From a bacterium (lineage in GTDB: Bacteria > Patescibacteriota > Microgenomatia > Daviesbacterales > UBA10151), in NCBI GenBank assembly GCA_027364775.1, contig DAHXOS010000067.1:1-20791 (forward strand): a stretch of 20,791 nt of DNA, in the 5' to 3' direction. Position 1 is the stretch's first letter. Each line of letters opens with the position of its first letter. Below are positions 20,277 to 20,791 of this stretch, piece by piece. A program made the position numbers and the translations under genes. The notes beneath the pieces are model-generated. The model was not told the origin of the DNA. It did no database searches and was given only the letters and a program-made list of their open reading frames with translations.

Positions 20277-20639
20277 ATGAGTACACTATTACAGTACATA
20301 TTATTACTTGGTATTCTGGCAAGTACAGTTGGGTTTTTAGTAACTATTTTTTTGCTCCGGCAAAAAATAGGAGCAACCAGGCCTGAAGTTAATAAAGATT
20401 TACCTGCTGAAAGTGGTATTGTCAATGAAGTTCCTGCCTGGCTGCGCTATCATTTCCACTATTATGGTATAGCTCTTTTATTTATGGCCTTTGATATGGA
20501 GATGGCCTTTATGTACCCCTGGGCTGTTGTGTATAAAAACTTTGGGTTGATTGCACTTTTGGACATGGGAGCATTCTTGGCAATTCTCTTTTTAGGTCTT
20601 CTATATGGCTGGAGTCAGGGAGCAATTAAACGGTTATGA
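20277..20639 (+). CDS. nuoA: NADH-quinone oxidoreductase subunit A-like protein
   Basis: 120-residue membrane subunit of complex I-type (NuoA/ND3) oxidoreductases, at the junction of the membrane and hydrophilic arms. Three membrane helices (about 6-27, 62-84, 90-112) are visible. The loop has AESGI at the place of the family's YECG/YESG motif, followed by PAWLRYHFHYYGIALLFMAFDMEMAFMYPWAVVYKNFG, which matches the NuoA hallmark (RF.v.FYliAl.FilFDvE..FlyPWA). Length is exactly typical. The stop overlaps the next start as ATGA, the usual nuoA-nuoB arrangement. GC content is higher than in the genes to the left (about 42% in a hand-counted 180-base sample, against about one third in a gltX line), suggesting different ancestry. 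Complex I subunits are unusual in CPR bacteria. Confidence 0.85.
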   Translation: MSTLLQYILLLGILASTVGFLVTIFLLRQKIGATRPEVNKDLPAESGIVNEVPAWLRYHFHYYGIALLFMAFDMEMAFMYPWAVVYKNFGLIALLDMGAFLAILFLGLLYGWSQGAIKRL

Positions 20640-20791
20640 TAGCTGCACAAAGCAATTCAGATTTTATAGGCAAGCTTTTAGGAAAAGCGGTGAGTAATAA
20701 CTTAGTGGTTTTTGTTGTGCCCGGAATGGGGACAGCAAGGGCTTGCCAGATTGATTTTAGCAAAGCAGGATTGACAGTGTCTGATGTACCC
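20636..20791 (+). CDS. Start of a gene overlapping nuoA, possibly NuoB-like (cut by window end)
   Basis: First 52 codons of an open frame that begins in the ATGA overlap with the nuoA-like stop and is still open at the window edge. It reads MIAAQSNSDFIGKLLGKAV, then NNLVVFVVPGMGTARACQID, FSKAGLTVSDVP. By position it should be nuoB. GMGTARACQID could be a changed form of the NuoB motif FGLACCAIEMM, but the adjacent Cys pair that binds cluster N2 is absent; only one Cys is present. It may be a NuoB-like protein without the cluster or something else. Only the rest of the gene can decide. Confidence 0.4.
   Translation, partial: MIAAQSNSDFIGKLLGKAVSNNLVVFVVPGMGTARACQIDFSKAGLTVSDVP

Overview
The window looks like a chromosomal segment of an ultra-small, AT-rich bacterium of the Candidate Phyla Radiation (Patescibacteria, perhaps Microgenomates/Katanobacteria-like). 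The basis is a gene set that recurs in that radiation: a DUF5679 mini zinc ribbon, DUF4446, DUF3048, short SecD/SecF, many tiny orphan genes and very tight spacing. TGA ends several genes (for example the nuoA-like gene) and I saw no in-frame TGA inside a conserved protein, so the standard code fits better than the TGA=Gly code of Gracilibacteria/Absconditabacteria. The taxonomic call is inference from gene content, not from a marker tree.

Layout. 1-205: 5' part of RNase P RNA (minus strand). 293-1813: ComM/YifB AAA+ protein. 1818-3236: signal peptidase I fused to a CAP/SCP-like domain. 3354-3805: two-gene minus-strand operon (small membrane protein, DUF5679) ending in a good terminator. 3927-6171: DUF4446 protein, DUF3048 protein and a winged-helix/nucleotidyltransferase-fold protein. 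6199-9650: secD, a secreted double-psi-barrel-like protein, a small helical protein and secF, joined by 1-4 base overlaps or a 1-base gap. 9629-9814: remnant of peptide deformylase. 9806-11185 and 11255-12853: divergent CCA-adding enzyme and RecJ. 12862-16409: an accessory island of small orphan genes, a SAM-hydroxide-adenosyltransferase-like protein, a HIT protein and a second nucleotidyltransferase-fold protein. 16504-19979: D,D-carboxypeptidase, a membrane-anchored protein of unknown function and glutamyl-tRNA synthetase. 20159-20791: a GC-richer run with a 35-residue metal-binding peptide, a NuoA-like subunit and the start of an overlapping gene that may be NuoB-like.

Two things stand out at the regulatory level. 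First, many genes have a recognisable -10 hexamer ending only 6-14 bases before the start codon and no Shine-Dalgarno sequence, which predicts widespread leaderless or near-leaderless mRNAs. Strong Shine-Dalgarno sites are kept for internal operon genes and for the island's small orphans. Second, the accessory island holds two look-alike leader cassettes. Each has a promoter, a leaderless 20- or 30-codon ORF, RNA hairpins and a terminator, and the two terminators have the identical 6-bp stem. In both, a Gly-codon G-rich stretch near the end of the mini-ORF can pair with the terminator's 5' arm. This is the architecture of a translation-coupled attenuator. The same island carries three small unrelated proteins behind a near-identical 27-base ribosome-binding/start segment. 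These are the best candidates for something not yet described.
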